64,000 bases of DNA, taken from contig NZ_LGQZ01000108.1 of assembly GCF_003116015.1 (NCBI RefSeq), positions 1 to 64,000 of the forward strand. The letters run 5' to 3'. This DNA comes from Azospirillum sp. TSO22-1. GTDB taxonomy: Bacteria; Pseudomonadota; Alphaproteobacteria; Azospirillales; Azospirillaceae. How positions within the stretch are numbered: position 1 is the stretch's first letter; each line of letters begins with the position of its first letter. The notes beneath the pieces are model-generated. The model ran no database searches. It saw nothing but the letters and a program-made list of their open reading frames with translations, and had not been told where the DNA came from. The translations under genes and the position numbers were made by a program. Shown piece after piece: positions 33,789 through 43,092 of the stretch.

Positions 33789-36502
33789 GGCGCCATCTCC
33801 TCCTCCATCCTGGGCACCTCGGCGGCGGGCGGAAGCGTGAGGGTGAACAGGGCCCCCGCCCGGTCGCGGCGGTTCCCGGCCGCGATGGTGCCGCCCATCG
33901 CCTCGACGAAGCCGCGGCAGATGGCGAGGCCGAGCCCGGTGCCCGCCCGCTGCCGGTCCTGCGCGTGAACACGGTAGAACTTGTCGAAGATCCGTTCCAG
34001 GTCCGCCGGTGGGATACCGTCGCCCTCGTCCTGCACCTCGATGCGCACGCGGCCGCCCTCGCGCCACGCCCGCACCCCGATGAGCGAGCCGGCCGGTGCG
34101 TACTTGGCGGCGTTGTCCAGCAGGTTGAACAGCACCTGCTCGAACAGCACGGAATCGAGCTCCAGCATCGGCAGGTCGGCGGCGAGATCGACCTCGACCC
34201 GGTGCCCGGCGAGGATCTTGCCGGCCCGCTCCAGGGCGCTGCCGACCACCTCGGCCAGATCGACCGGCAGGGTGCGCGGCCGGACCGCCCCCGATTCCAG
34301 CCGCGTCATGTCCAGGAGGTTGGCGATGAAGCGGTTCAGGCGCTCCGCCTCATCCTGGATCGTCGCCGCAAGGTCCTTGCGGGCCGCCTCGTCGAGCATC
34401 GGCCCGTAGCTGTTGAGGCTGGTGGCCGAGCCGAGGATCGAGGCCAACGGCGTGCGCAGGTCGTGCGAGATGGAGGTGAGCAGCGCCGAGCGCAGCCGCT
34501 CGGTCTCCGCCGCCAGCCGGGCACGGTCGACGTCCTCGGCGAGGGTGACCCGCTCGATGGCCAGCGCCGCCTGATCGATCAGCGCGTCCAGCAGCCGCCG
34601 TTGGTCCGGGGTGAGCAGGGTGCCGGGCTTGCCGGTGTCGATTCCCACCACGCCGACCGCTCCGCGGCCGGTCCGCATCGGCAGGAACAGCCACTTGGCG
34701 CCCGGCAGCGTGTCGGCGCCGGCGCCGGCCGGCCGGTTGTTCTCCCACGCCCATTTCGCCGCCGCCAGATCGGCATCCTCGATGACGTCCTCCGGCGGGT
34801 AGCCGGCGCGCACCGCCACTGTCTCGCCCTCCGGCAGCAGCAGGACGACCCGCACCTTCAGCATCGCGGCGATCTGGTAGGCGGTGGCCCACAACAGGTC
34901 GTCCATGGTGACGACGCCGGCCAGCTTGCGGCTGAACAGGTACAGGTCCTCGGTGGTCTTGGCGCGCTGGCGGGCCGTCACCGCCTGGGCGCGCACGCGG
35001 GCCGCCAGGTTGCTGGCGATCACCGCCACCACGGCGAAGAAGAACAGCGCAACGATGTTCTCGGGGTCGGCGATGGTGAAGGTGTGCAGTGGCGGCAGGA
35101 AGAAGAAATTGAAGGCCAGCACGCTGGCCAGGCTGGCGTAGAGCGACGGCCCCAGGCCACCAGTGACCGCGCTGGCCAGCACCGCGGTCAGGAACACCAG
35201 CGCGATGTTGCTGAGGTCGAGCACCAGCCGCAGCACATGCCCGACGCCGAGCGCCGCCACCACATAGGCGGTGCTCGCCAGATAGGGCCACCACTCGACC
35301 GGCTTGCGCGGCGTCGGGGCGGTCTTCACCGTCTTCGGCGGGATCGGCTCGCCGGCGTCGCCGGCGATCACGTGCACGCTGATGTCGCCGGCGCGGCGGA
35401 TCAGGTCGTGCGCCACCGAACCGTGCAGCAGCTCCGACCAGCGCGGCCGGCCCGACTTGGCGATGACGATGTGGGTGACGTTGTTGGCCCGCGCGTACTC
35501 GACGACGGTGGTTGCGACGTCGGCGCCGGGGATCGTCACCGCCTCGCCGCCGAGGCGCTCGACCAGCCGCAGGGCGTCGGCGATGCGGTCGCGTTCGGTC
35601 TCGCTGAGCCGCAGCGCCCGCGTCGTCTCGACGTGGACTGCCGTCCAGTGTGCGCGCAGCCGCTCCGCCTGCCGGCGGGCGTAGCGCACCATCGCGGCGA
35701 CGTTCGGGTCCTCGTTGACGCACACCAGCAGGCGCTCGCCGGCCGCCCAGGGGCCGGATATGGCGTGCGCCTGCATGTGGGTCAGCAACTGCTCGTCCAC
35801 CCGCTGCGCCGTGCGCCGCAGCGCCAGCTCGCGCAGCGCCGTCAGGTTGCCGGGTGAGAAGTAATGGCGGATCGCGCGCTCCGCCGTGCGCGGCACGTAG
35901 ACCTTGCCCTCCTTCAGGCGCTGGATCAGGTCGTCGGGCGTGAGGTCGATGATCTCGATGTCGTCGGCGCGGTCGAGGATGGAATCCGGCACCGTCTCGC
36001 GAACGCGGACACGAGTTATCTTGGCGACCACGTCGTTGAGGCTCTCGACGTGCTGGATGTTCAGCGTCGTGTAGACGTCGATGTCCGCCGCCAGCAGTTC
36101 CTCGACGTCGAGGTAGCGCTTGGCGTGGCGGCTACCCGGCGCGTTGGTGTGAGCCAGCTCATCGACCAGGACGATCCGCGGCCGCCGGGCCAGGATGGCG
36201 TCCAGGTCCATCTCATCGAGGACGCGCTCCTTGTACGCGACCTTGCGGCGTGGCACGACCTCCAGGCCGGCGACCAGCGCCTCGGTCTCGCGCCGGCCGT
36301 GCGTCTCGACGATGCCGACCACGAGGTCGATGCCCTCGCGGCGCTTGGCGTGCGCCGTCTGCAGCATCTCGTAGGTCTTGCCGACGCCGGGCGCGGCGCC
36401 GAGGAAGATCTTGAGCCGGCCGCGCTCCTCCCGCTCGGCCTGACGCAGCAATGCGTCGGGCGAGGGGCGGATGGCGCGTTCGGGCAGTTCGTCCGTCATC
36501 AT
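33785..36502 (-). CDS. kdpD: KdpD sensor histidine kinase
   Basis: 905 residues, the normal length. Domains in order: cytoplasmic KdpD domain with Walker A GAAPGVGKT near residue 35 and the VDELAHTNAPGS block; a universal-stress-like domain (about 250-375); four membrane helices (about 400-500); a GAF domain (about 515-640); HisKA with His in SISHDLRTPLASIL near 679; and HATPase_c with N-box NLLDNAAKYAP and G-boxes DEGDGIPP and GTGLGLAIC. It senses low potassium and turgor and phosphorylates KdpE. It starts 8 bases after kdpC. Two adjacent ATGs (36502, 36499) are possible starts. Confidence 0.97.
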   Translation of the reverse strand: MMTDELPERAIRPSPDALLRQAEREERGRLKIFLGAAPGVGKTYEMLQTAHAKRREGIDLVVGIVETHGRRETEALVAGLEVVPRRKVAYKERVLDEMDLDAILARRPRIVLVDELAHTNAPGSRHAKRYLDVEELLAADIDVYTTLNIQHVESLNDVVAKITRVRVRETVPDSILDRADDIEIIDLTPDDLIQRLKEGKVYVPRTAERAIRHYFSPGNLTALRELALRRTAQRVDEQLLTHMQAHAISGPWAAGERLLVCVNEDPNVAAMVRYARRQAERLRAHWTAVHVETTRALRLSETERDRIADALRLVERLGGEAVTIPGADVATTVVEYARANNVTHIVIAKSGRPRWSELLHGSVAHDLIRRAGDISVHVIAGDAGEPIPPKTVKTAPTPRKPVEWWPYLASTAYVVAALGVGHVLRLVLDLSNIALVFLTAVLASAVTGGLGPSLYASLASVLAFNFFFLPPLHTFTIADPENIVALFFFAVVAVIASNLAARVRAQAVTARQRAKTTEDLYLFSRKLAGVVTMDDLLWATAYQIAAMLKVRVVLLLPEGETVAVRAGYPPEDVIEDADLAAAKWAWENNRPAGAGADTLPGAKWLFLPMRTGRGAVGVVGIDTGKPGTLLTPDQRRLLDALIDQAALAIERVTLAEDVDRARLAAETERLRSALLTSISHDLRTPLASILGSATSLNSYGPMLDEAARKDLAATIQDEAERLNRFIANLLDMTRLESGAVRPRTLPVDLAEVVGSALERAGKILAGHRVEVDLAADLPMLELDSVLFEQVLFNLLDNAAKYAPAGSLIGVRAWREGGRVRIEVQDEGDGIPPADLERIFDKFYRVHAQDRQRAGTGLGLAICRGFVEAMGGTIAAGNRRDRAGALFTLTLPPAAEVPRMEEEMAP

Positions 36503-36510
36503 CGGGAAGC

Positions 36511-37119
36511 CTACCGCCCGGCGGCGGCCGCATCCAGGGCGAGGTTGAGCTTCAGCACGTTGACCGTCGGCTCGCCGAGCAGGCCGAGCAGACGCGGCGC
36601 GGTGTGCGCCTCGACCAGCCGGCGGACCTGCTCCTCGGAAAGCCCGCGCGCCCTGGCGACGCGTGGCACCTGGAAGTCGGCTGCGGCCGGCGAGAGATCG
36701 GGGTCGAGCCCGCTGCCCGAAGTGGTGACGAGATCGACCGGCACCGGCGCGCTCGGATTCTCCGCCTTGAGCCGCTCGGCGTCGGCCTGCACGCGCTCGA
36801 CCAGCGCCTTGCTGGTCGGGCCGAGGTTGGAGCCCATCGAGTTGGCGGCGTTGTAGGGAGCCGCCACCGACTTGGCCGGATCCGCCGGATCGGGGCCGGT
36901 GGTTGCCGACGGGCGGGGCTGGAAGTAGCGCTCGCCGGTGAAGGGCTGGCCGATCAGCTCGGAGCCGATCACGGCACCGTCCTTCACGATCAGGCTGCCG
37001 TTGGCCTGATGCCCGAAGAGGCCCTGGGCGACGCCGGTGACGGCGAGCGGGTAGACGAGGCCGGTGATCACCGTCAGAGCGGCGGTCATCACCAGCGCGG
37101 GACGCAGTTCCTTGAGCAT
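36511..37119 (-). CDS. kdpC: KdpC subunit of the potassium P-type ATPase
   Basis: 202 residues with one N-terminal membrane helix (PALVMTAALTVITGLVYPLA) followed by the conserved YFQPRPSA and SNLGPTSKALVERV blocks. The periplasmic part helps couple KdpA and KdpB and sets high ATP affinity. It lies 10 bases after kdpB and 8 before kdpD. Confidence 0.97.
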   Translation of the reverse strand: MLKELRPALVMTAALTVITGLVYPLAVTGVAQGLFGHQANGSLIVKDGAVIGSELIGQPFTGERYFQPRPSATTGPDPADPAKSVAAPYNAANSMGSNLGPTSKALVERVQADAERLKAENPSAPVPVDLVTTSGSGLDPDLSPAAADFQVPRVARARGLSEEQVRRLVEAHTAPRLLGLLGEPTVNVLKLNLALDAAAAGR

Positions 37120-37129
37120 GGCAGAATCC

Positions 37130-39256
37130 TCAGACGAGGCCGATGGCGGTGACGATCAGGTCGATCGCCTTGATGCCGACAAACGGGACGACGAGACCGC
37201 CCAGGCCGTAGATCAGCAGGTTGCGGCGCAGCAGGCTGGCGGCGCCGACCGCCCGGTACGCCACGCCCTTCAGCGACAGCGGGATCAGCGCGACGATGAT
37301 CAGCGCGTTGAAGATGATCGCCGAGAGGATGGCGCTCTGCGGGCTCGCCAGTCCCATGACGTTGAGCGCCTGGAGCTGCGGGTAGAAGGCGAGGAACATC
37401 GCCGGGATGATGGCGAAGTACTTCGCCACGTCGTTGGCGATCGAGAAGGTGGTCAGGGCGCCGCGGGTCATCAGCAGCTGCTTGCCGATCTCGACGATCT
37501 CGATGAGCTTGGTCGGGTCGCTGTCGAGGTCGACCATGTTGCCGGCCTCGCGCGCCGCCATGGTGCCGGTGTTCATCGCCACGCCGACGTCGGCCTGCGC
37601 CAGCGCCGGCGCGTCGTTGGTGCCGTCGCCGCACATGGCGACCAGCTTCCCCCGGGCCTGCTCGTCGCGGATGAGCTGCAGCTTGGCCTCCGGCGTCGCC
37701 TGCGCCAGGAAGTCGTCCACCCCGGCCTCGGCGGCGATGGCGGCGGCGGTCATCGGGTTGTCGCCGGTGATCATCACCGTCTTGATGCCCATCTGCCGCA
37801 GCGCCGCGAAGCGCTCGCGGATACCGCCCTTGACGATGTCCTTCAGGTGGATGACGCCGAGCAGCCGGCCGTCCCTGGCGACCGCCAGCGGGGTGCCGCC
37901 GGCCTTGGCGACGCGCTCGGCGATGGCGATCAGCTCGCGCTCGGCGGCCTCGGCCACGCTGGCCGGGCGGAGCGCCTGGAGCGCCGGGCCGCGACCGCTC
38001 ACCGCCGCCGCGTGCCTGCCGCTCTGGACGTGCGCCAGCACCGCATCGACGGCGCCCTTGCGGATCGACACGCCGTCGGTGTCGATGCCGCTGATGCGGG
38101 TCTGCGCCGTGAAGGGGATGAAGTGGGCGTGCAACTCGGCCATCTCGCGGCCGCGGATGCCGTAGGCCTCCTTGGCGAGCACGACGATGGAGCGGCCCTC
38201 CGGTGTCTCGTCGGCCAGCGAGGCGAGCTGGGCGGCATCGGCCAGGTCGCGCTCGCTCACCCCGGTCACCGGCAGGAATTCGGCTGCCTGCCGGTTGCCC
38301 AGGGTGATGGTGCCGGTCTTGTCGAGCAGCAGCGTGTCCACGTCGCCGGCCGCCTCCACCGCGCGCCCGCTCATCGCCAGCACGTTGAAGCGCACCAGCC
38401 GGTCCATGCCGGCGATGCCGATGGCCGACAAGAGCGCGCCGATGGTGGTGGGGATCAGCGTGACGAACAGCGCCACCAGCACCAGTACGCCGACCGAGCC
38501 GCCGGCGTAGGCGGCGAAGCTGGGGACGGTCGCCACGGCGATGACGAAGATGATCGTCATGCCGGCCAGCAGGATGTTCAGCGCGATCTCGTTCGGCGTC
38601 TTCTGGCGCTGCGCGCCTTCGACCAGCGCGATCATGCGGTCGAGGAAGGTCGAGCCCGGCGCCGCGGTGATGCGCACCTTGATCCAGTCGGAGATCACCT
38701 GGGTGCCGCCGGTGACCGCCGAACGGTCGCCGCCGGACTCGCGAATGACCGGCGCGGACTCGCCCGTGATCGCGGCCTCGTTGACCGAGGCGACGCCTTC
38801 GACCACCTCGCCGTCGGAGGGGATAAGGTCGCCGGCCTCGACCAGGACGATGTCGCCGGGCTTCAGGCTGGTGGCCGGCACGAACTGCTTGACGGTGCCG
38901 TCCGGCCCGAGCAGGCGGGCGTTGGTCTCGGTCTTGGTCTTGCGGAGGCTGGCCGCCTGCGCCTTGCCGCGCCCCTCGGCCACCGCCTCGGCGAAGTTGG
39001 CGAACAGCACGGTGAACCACAGCCAGACGACGATCTGCAGGGCGAAGCCGGTGCCGCCGGCGCCCGTCGCCAGATCGCGCAGCAGCAGCAGCGTGGTCAG
39101 CGCCGCGACCACCTCGACGCAGAACATGACGGGATTGCGGACCATCCGCCGCGGGTCGAGCTTCTTGAAGGACTCGGCCACCGCAGGGCCCAGGATGGCG
39201 GAGTCGAGCATGGTCGACACCGGCATCCGCTTGCGTTCTTTCGACACGGTGTGCAT
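37130..39256 (-). CDS. kdpB: KdpB catalytic subunit (P-type ATPase)
   Basis: 708 residues. The phosphorylation motif DKTGTIT lies near residue 311 (LLLDKTGTITLGNRQ), the actuator-loop motif is TGESAPVI, and the hinge motif is GDGTNDAPALAQADVGVAMN. The membrane helices before and after the cytoplasmic domain match KdpB. It hydrolyses ATP to drive K+ uptake through KdpA. The start at 39256 is the longest; the ATG at 39226 (MPVSTMLDSA) is a plausible alternative. It is 12 bases after kdpA. Confidence 0.97.
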   Translation of the reverse strand: MHTVSKERKRMPVSTMLDSAILGPAVAESFKKLDPRRMVRNPVMFCVEVVAALTTLLLLRDLATGAGGTGFALQIVVWLWFTVLFANFAEAVAEGRGKAQAASLRKTKTETNARLLGPDGTVKQFVPATSLKPGDIVLVEAGDLIPSDGEVVEGVASVNEAAITGESAPVIRESGGDRSAVTGGTQVISDWIKVRITAAPGSTFLDRMIALVEGAQRQKTPNEIALNILLAGMTIIFVIAVATVPSFAAYAGGSVGVLVLVALFVTLIPTTIGALLSAIGIAGMDRLVRFNVLAMSGRAVEAAGDVDTLLLDKTGTITLGNRQAAEFLPVTGVSERDLADAAQLASLADETPEGRSIVVLAKEAYGIRGREMAELHAHFIPFTAQTRISGIDTDGVSIRKGAVDAVLAHVQSGRHAAAVSGRGPALQALRPASVAEAAERELIAIAERVAKAGGTPLAVARDGRLLGVIHLKDIVKGGIRERFAALRQMGIKTVMITGDNPMTAAAIAAEAGVDDFLAQATPEAKLQLIRDEQARGKLVAMCGDGTNDAPALAQADVGVAMNTGTMAAREAGNMVDLDSDPTKLIEIVEIGKQLLMTRGALTTFSIANDVAKYFAIIPAMFLAFYPQLQALNVMGLASPQSAILSAIIFNALIIVALIPLSLKGVAYRAVGAASLLRRNLLIYGLGGLVVPFVGIKAIDLIVTAIGLV

Positions 39257-39268
39257 GGGGGTGTCCGA

Positions 39269-40978
39269 TCAGAAGAGGGTGCCGGCGTTCATCGCCAGGT
39301 GCTCGACCACCGGGCCGAGGGCGAGGGCCGGGAAGAAGGTCAGGCCGCCGACGATCAGGATGACGCCGACCAGCAGGCCGACGAACAGCGCGTCGTGCGT
39401 CGGGAAGGTGCCGGCCGAAGCGACGGCGCGCTTCTTGGCGGCCAGCGAGCCGGCGATGGCCAGCATCGGGATGATGACGAAGAAGCGGCCGACAAGCATC
39501 GCCATGCCGATGGTCAGGTTGTACCAGAGCGTGTTGCCGGTCAGTCCGGCGAAGGCGCTGCCGTTGTTCGCAGCGCCGGAGACGTAGGCGTACAGAGCCT
39601 CCGAGAAGCCGTGCGGCCCGGCGTTGGCCATGGAGGCGGTGCCGGTGTCGAGCACCACGGCGACCGCGGTCCAGCCCAGCATCATCAGCGGCAGGCACAG
39701 CACGGCGAGCATGGTCATCTTGACCTCCCTCGCCTCCAGCTTCTTGCCGAGGTACTCGGGCGTGCGGCCGACCATCAGTCCGGCGACGAACAGCGCGACG
39801 ATGGCGAACAGCAGCATGCCGTAGAGCCCGGCCCCGACGCCGCCGATGATGATCTCGCCCAGCATCATGTTGATCAGCGGCACCATGCCGCCAAGCGGCA
39901 TGAAGCTGTCGTGCATGGCGTTCACCGCGCCGCAGGACGCCGCGGTGGTGACGGTGGCGAACAGCGCGCTGAGCGCGACGCCGAAGCGGGTCTCCTTGCC
40001 CTCCATGTTGCCGGCGGCGGGATCGACGCCGAGCGCGGCGAAGGCCGGGTTGCCCTGCGCCTCGGCCCAGTAGGCGACGGCGACGCCGGCGAAAAACAGC
40101 ACGCCCATGGCGGCGAGGATGGCCCAGCCCTGGCGCTCGTCGCCGACCATGCGGCCGAACAGGTTGGTCAGCCCGGCGCCGAGCGCGAAGATCGACACCA
40201 TCTGCACCAGGTTGGTCAGCGCGTTCGGGTTTTCGAACGGATGCGCCGAGTTGGCGTTGAAGAAGCCGCCGCCGTTGGTGCCCAGCATCTTGATCGCCTC
40301 CTGCGAGGCGACGGGGCCGAGCGCGATGGTCTGCTTGGCGCCCTCCAGCGTGGTGGCGTCGACGTAGGCGCCCAAGGTTTGCGGCACGCCCTGCCAGACC
40401 AGGAACAGCGCGTAGACCACGCAGATCGGCAGCAGGACGTAGAGCGTGCAGCGGGTCACATCGACCCAGAAGTTGCCGACCGTGCGCGCCGAGGAGCGGG
40501 CGAAGCCGCGCACCAGGGCCACCGCCAGCGCGATGCCGGTGGCGGCCGAGACGGTGTTGTGGACGGTCAGCCCGGCCATCTGCACGAGGTAGGCCATCGT
40601 GCTCTCGCCGCCATAGTTCTGCCAGTTGGTGTTGGTGATGAAGCTGGCGGCGGTGTTGAAGGCGAGGTCGGCGGGCACATCGGTCATCCCGGCCGGGTTG
40701 AAGGGCAAGGCGTCCTGGACGCGCTGCATCACGTACAGCAGCAGCATGCCGGCGGCGCTGAACAGCAGCATGGCGACGGCGTAGGCCGTCCAGTGCTGTT
40801 CCGCCGTCTCATCCACCCCGGCAAGGCGGTAGAGGCCGCGCTCGACGGGGCGCAGCAGCGGCGTCAGGACGGTGCGCTCGCCGGTGAAGACGCGCGTCAT
40901 GAAGCCGCCGAGCGGCCGGGTGACGGCGACCACCAGGGCGGCGAAGAGCAGGATCTGAAACCAGCCGAGAGCGGTCAT
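39269..40978 (-). CDS. kdpA: KdpA potassium-channel-like subunit
   Basis: 569 residues with about ten membrane helices and the four degenerate selectivity-filter regions of the superfamily of K+ transporters (for example FITNTNWQNYGGES, LGTNGGGFFNANSAHPFENP, CGAVNAMHDSFMPLGG and GAANNGSAFAGL). It binds and passes K+ in the KdpFABC complex. It begins 10 bases after kdpF. Confidence 0.97.
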   Translation of the reverse strand: MTALGWFQILLFAALVVAVTRPLGGFMTRVFTGERTVLTPLLRPVERGLYRLAGVDETAEQHWTAYAVAMLLFSAAGMLLLYVMQRVQDALPFNPAGMTDVPADLAFNTAASFITNTNWQNYGGESTMAYLVQMAGLTVHNTVSAATGIALAVALVRGFARSSARTVGNFWVDVTRCTLYVLLPICVVYALFLVWQGVPQTLGAYVDATTLEGAKQTIALGPVASQEAIKMLGTNGGGFFNANSAHPFENPNALTNLVQMVSIFALGAGLTNLFGRMVGDERQGWAILAAMGVLFFAGVAVAYWAEAQGNPAFAALGVDPAAGNMEGKETRFGVALSALFATVTTAASCGAVNAMHDSFMPLGGMVPLINMMLGEIIIGGVGAGLYGMLLFAIVALFVAGLMVGRTPEYLGKKLEAREVKMTMLAVLCLPLMMLGWTAVAVVLDTGTASMANAGPHGFSEALYAYVSGAANNGSAFAGLTGNTLWYNLTIGMAMLVGRFFVIIPMLAIAGSLAAKKRAVASAGTFPTHDALFVGLLVGVILIVGGLTFFPALALGPVVEHLAMNAGTLF

Positions 40979-40988
40979 GGGGCTCTCC

Positions 40989-41078
40989 TCAGAACCGTTC
41001 GGGGCGGATCAGCGCGTACACTAGGTACGCGAGCAGGCCGGCGGTCACCACGCCGGCAAGGGCGTAGTCGAGGATCAT
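40989..41078 (-). CDS. kdpF: KdpF small membrane subunit
   Basis: 29 residues: MILDYALAGVVTAG then LLAYLVYALIRPERF, a single membrane helix with the family-typical RPERF end. KdpF stabilises the KdpFABC complex. It lies directly before kdpA. Confidence 0.93.
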   Translation of the reverse strand: MILDYALAGVVTAGLLAYLVYALIRPERF

Positions 41079-41088
41079 GGCAATCCCC

Positions 41089-41172
41089 CTACAGCCGGTC
41101 GCAGGCGTGGACGTAGGCGATCGACCCGGCGAAGAACGCCACGGTGATCGCCAGGGCGACGATGTCGAGCAT
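41089..41172 (-). CDS. 27-residue membrane ORF in front of kdpF
   Basis: MLDIVALAITVAFFAGSIAY followed by VHACDRL, a single hydrophobic helix with a charged C-terminal tail. GGAG lies 8 bases before the ATG, and the stop is 10 bases before the kdpF start. Its size and position suggest a second tiny Kdp-linked membrane peptide. Function is not known to me; the composition and translation signals make it a likely real gene. Confidence 0.7.
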   Translation of the reverse strand: MLDIVALAITVAFFAGSIAYVHACDRL

Positions 41173-41624
41173 GGTTGGTCTCCAAGGCACGCCGTTTGTC
41201 GTGATGGCGGGGCTGGCGCGTGCGGCCGAGCCCGCCTTTATCCAGGCAAAGCGCCGTCGCTCGCGACGCTCGTCCGCCGGAATCAGGGTGCGCCCGAAGC
41301 GCGTATAAATTCGAGGTGGGGCGAGGTATCCCCCGCATATAGAACTCGTATACGCCACGCTCCGGGAGGCGTTCGTCGCACCGGAGGCGCGCGCGACGGC
41401 TGCTCACAACGGCTTGATGCCCTGCCGGTAGGTGCGCCCAGGCGACGTCACGCCGACGGCTTGGGCGGTGAGCCGCTTGAGGCGGCGAGGTGCTGCTCCG
41501 TCTGCGCGACGATAGCGTGGCCGCGCCGTTCCATCGGTTGGAGATGGTTGGGAGTCGGGGGGCATTGTGTTAACGTCTGCGTGTTCTTGGCGAATCAGGC
41601 GCCGGAAAACACGTGATATTTGCA
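41173..41624. promoter_or_regulatory. Divergent region: kdp promoter area and protease leader
   Basis: The kdp operon promoter must lie here. The AT-rich stretch 41299-41360 contains, on the minus strand, TTTATACGCGCTTCGGGCG (starting at 41309), which looks like the TTTATAC...GCCCG layout of the E. coli KdpE box, but this is a weak resemblance. GTATACG at 41348-41354 is another candidate element. The rest (41380-41600) holds no convincing gene. Confidence 0.35.
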
Positions 41625-42551
41625 ATGCGAACCACTGCCTGGAGACGTTTGGCCGTTCTGCTGCCCGTCCTGACGGTGGCCGCGGCGTGCGATCCCGCTC
41701 CGTCTGAACCGGCCGACGTGGCGCGGCTCCTGCACGAGCGGGAGGATCGCAACCGTGCGCTCGAACAGCGTGCGGCCGAGCTGAAGGCGGCGCTGGACTC
41801 CGACCCCTGCCCGCCGGGCCGGGACGCTGCCGGTCCCGTGCCGGTCCAGGAAGCGACGCTGCCGCCCGGAAAGCCGTTGGCGCGCGAGGCGCTGGTGCGC
41901 CGGCTGGAAGCCGCCACGGTCCTGGTGCTGGCACCGCCCATGACGGGATCGGGGTTCTTCGTCACCCCGGACACGATCATAACCAACCGCCACGTCGTCG
42001 AGAAGGTGGAGGACGGCGACGTGATCGTCATCGGCAAGGCGGTTCCGCAGCCGCTGCGAGCGCAGGTGCTCGCCATGTCGCCGCCGACGCCGGAAGGATC
42101 GGCGGGGCGGGACTACGCGATCTTGCGGGTGGACGGGGGAAGGGCGGCGCAGACGCTGTCCATCGCCACCGCGGTGACCCCGCTCGAGGAGGTCGTGGCG
42201 GCCGGCTTCCCGGGCCTGCTGCTCAGCAACGACAGCCGATTTCAGGCGCTGCTCAACGGCGACCTCGCCGCCATCCCGGACCTGGCGCTAAGCCGGGGCG
42301 AAGTGATGGCAGTGCAGAATCGCGACCACGGCTTCGCCACCATCGCGCATTCCGCGCAGATCTCCTCCGGCAGCAGCGGCGGGCCGCTGACCGACCGCTG
42401 CGGCCGGGTGGTGGGAATCAACACCTTCATGACGGTGGACGCCAAGGAAAGCAGCAAGGCCGGCTTCGCGCTGGCCGGTGCCGACCTCGCCGCCTTCATC
42501 GCCGAGCGCGGCCTGCGCCTGCCCCTGGCCGACGGCCCCTGTCGCGACTAG
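41625..42551 (+). CDS. Trypsin-like serine protease lipoprotein
   Basis: 308 residues from the ATG at 41625; a GTG four codons upstream is the alternative start. A lipoprotein signal ends at Cys22 (LTVAAAC). A short coiled coil (LLHEREDRNRALEQRAAELK) precedes an S1-type protease domain with the full triad: His123 in TNRHVV, Asp163 in GRDYAIL and Ser251 in SGSSGGPL. No PDZ domain is present, unlike DegP/HtrA. It is probably membrane-anchored in the periplasm and cleaves envelope proteins. It converges on the last gene of the supercluster with a 23-base gap. Confidence 0.88.
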   Translation: MRTTAWRRLAVLLPVLTVAAACDPAPSEPADVARLLHEREDRNRALEQRAAELKAALDSDPCPPGRDAAGPVPVQEATLPPGKPLAREALVRRLEAATVLVLAPPMTGSGFFVTPDTIITNRHVVEKVEDGDVIVIGKAVPQPLRAQVLAMSPPTPEGSAGRDYAILRVDGGRAAQTLSIATAVTPLEEVVAAGFPGLLLSNDSRFQALLNGDLAAIPDLALSRGEVMAVQNRDHGFATIAHSAQISSGSSGGPLTDRCGRVVGINTFMTVDAKESSKAGFALAGADLAAFIAERGLRLPLADGPCRD

Positions 42552-42574
42552 GACGGCGTCCCCAGCGGTCGGTC

Positions 42575-43078
42575 TCAACGGCCGATGGCCAGTTGGATCT
42601 CACGTTCGAGCTGTTCCTTGCTGCGCCGAAGCTGCTCAAGGCGGCGTGCCTTTTCCTCGGGACTGGAAAAGCCGTCGTTCTCCGCCAGCCGGACCTCGCG
42701 ATCGAGCCTGTCGACCTCGTCCTGGAGCTGGGCGAGCGCGCTGTTCGCCGCCTTCTCCTTGCGCTGGCTGGCGGCGAGCCTGGTGCGCAGCGCCGACACC
42801 TCGCCGCGCAGCGAGGCCAGCTTGGCTTCCGATTGCCGGCGCTCGGTGGCGACGGCGACCTGCTCCTGCTGTGCGCGGTCCAGCGCGCGCTGGTTGGCGA
42901 TGCGCTGGTCCTGCTCGTTCTCCAACTCGGTCTTGCGGTCGTTGATGCGCTGGGTGTAGGCGCCGCTGCTCAGTCCGCCGACGCCGCCGAAGAACCCGCC
43001 GCGCGTCGGGTCGTTGGTGGTGCAGGCGGCCAGCGGCAGCAGCACGCCGAGGGCCAGCATGGTCCGGTTCATCGTCAT
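42575..43078 (-). CDS. Coiled-coil lipoprotein
   Basis: 167 residues. The signal peptide ends in a lipobox LAAC (Cys at about residue 19). The mature protein has a glycine-rich stretch (RGGFFGGVGGLSSG) and then about 115 residues of continuous charged coiled coil (for example SALRTRLAASQRKEKAANSA and LDREVRLAENDGFSS). No enzyme motif. It is the last gene of the minus-strand cluster, 14 bases after the glycine-zipper lipoprotein gene. It could be a periplasmic spacer or an outer-membrane partner comparable in position to TagQ. Confidence 0.8.
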   Translation of the reverse strand: MTMNRTMLALGVLLPLAACTTNDPTRGGFFGGVGGLSSGAYTQRINDRKTELENEQDQRIANQRALDRAQQEQVAVATERRQSEAKLASLRGEVSALRTRLAASQRKEKAANSALAQLQDEVDRLDREVRLAENDGFSSPEEKARRLEQLRRSKEQLEREIQLAIGR

Positions 43079-43092
43079 CGGCCGATCCCCGG

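Noticed and set aside
37064..41116. A 1350-codon plus-strand frame opposite kdpCBA
   Set aside because: The complementary kdp genes are certain, and the frame is histidine/arginine/glycine-rich filler.
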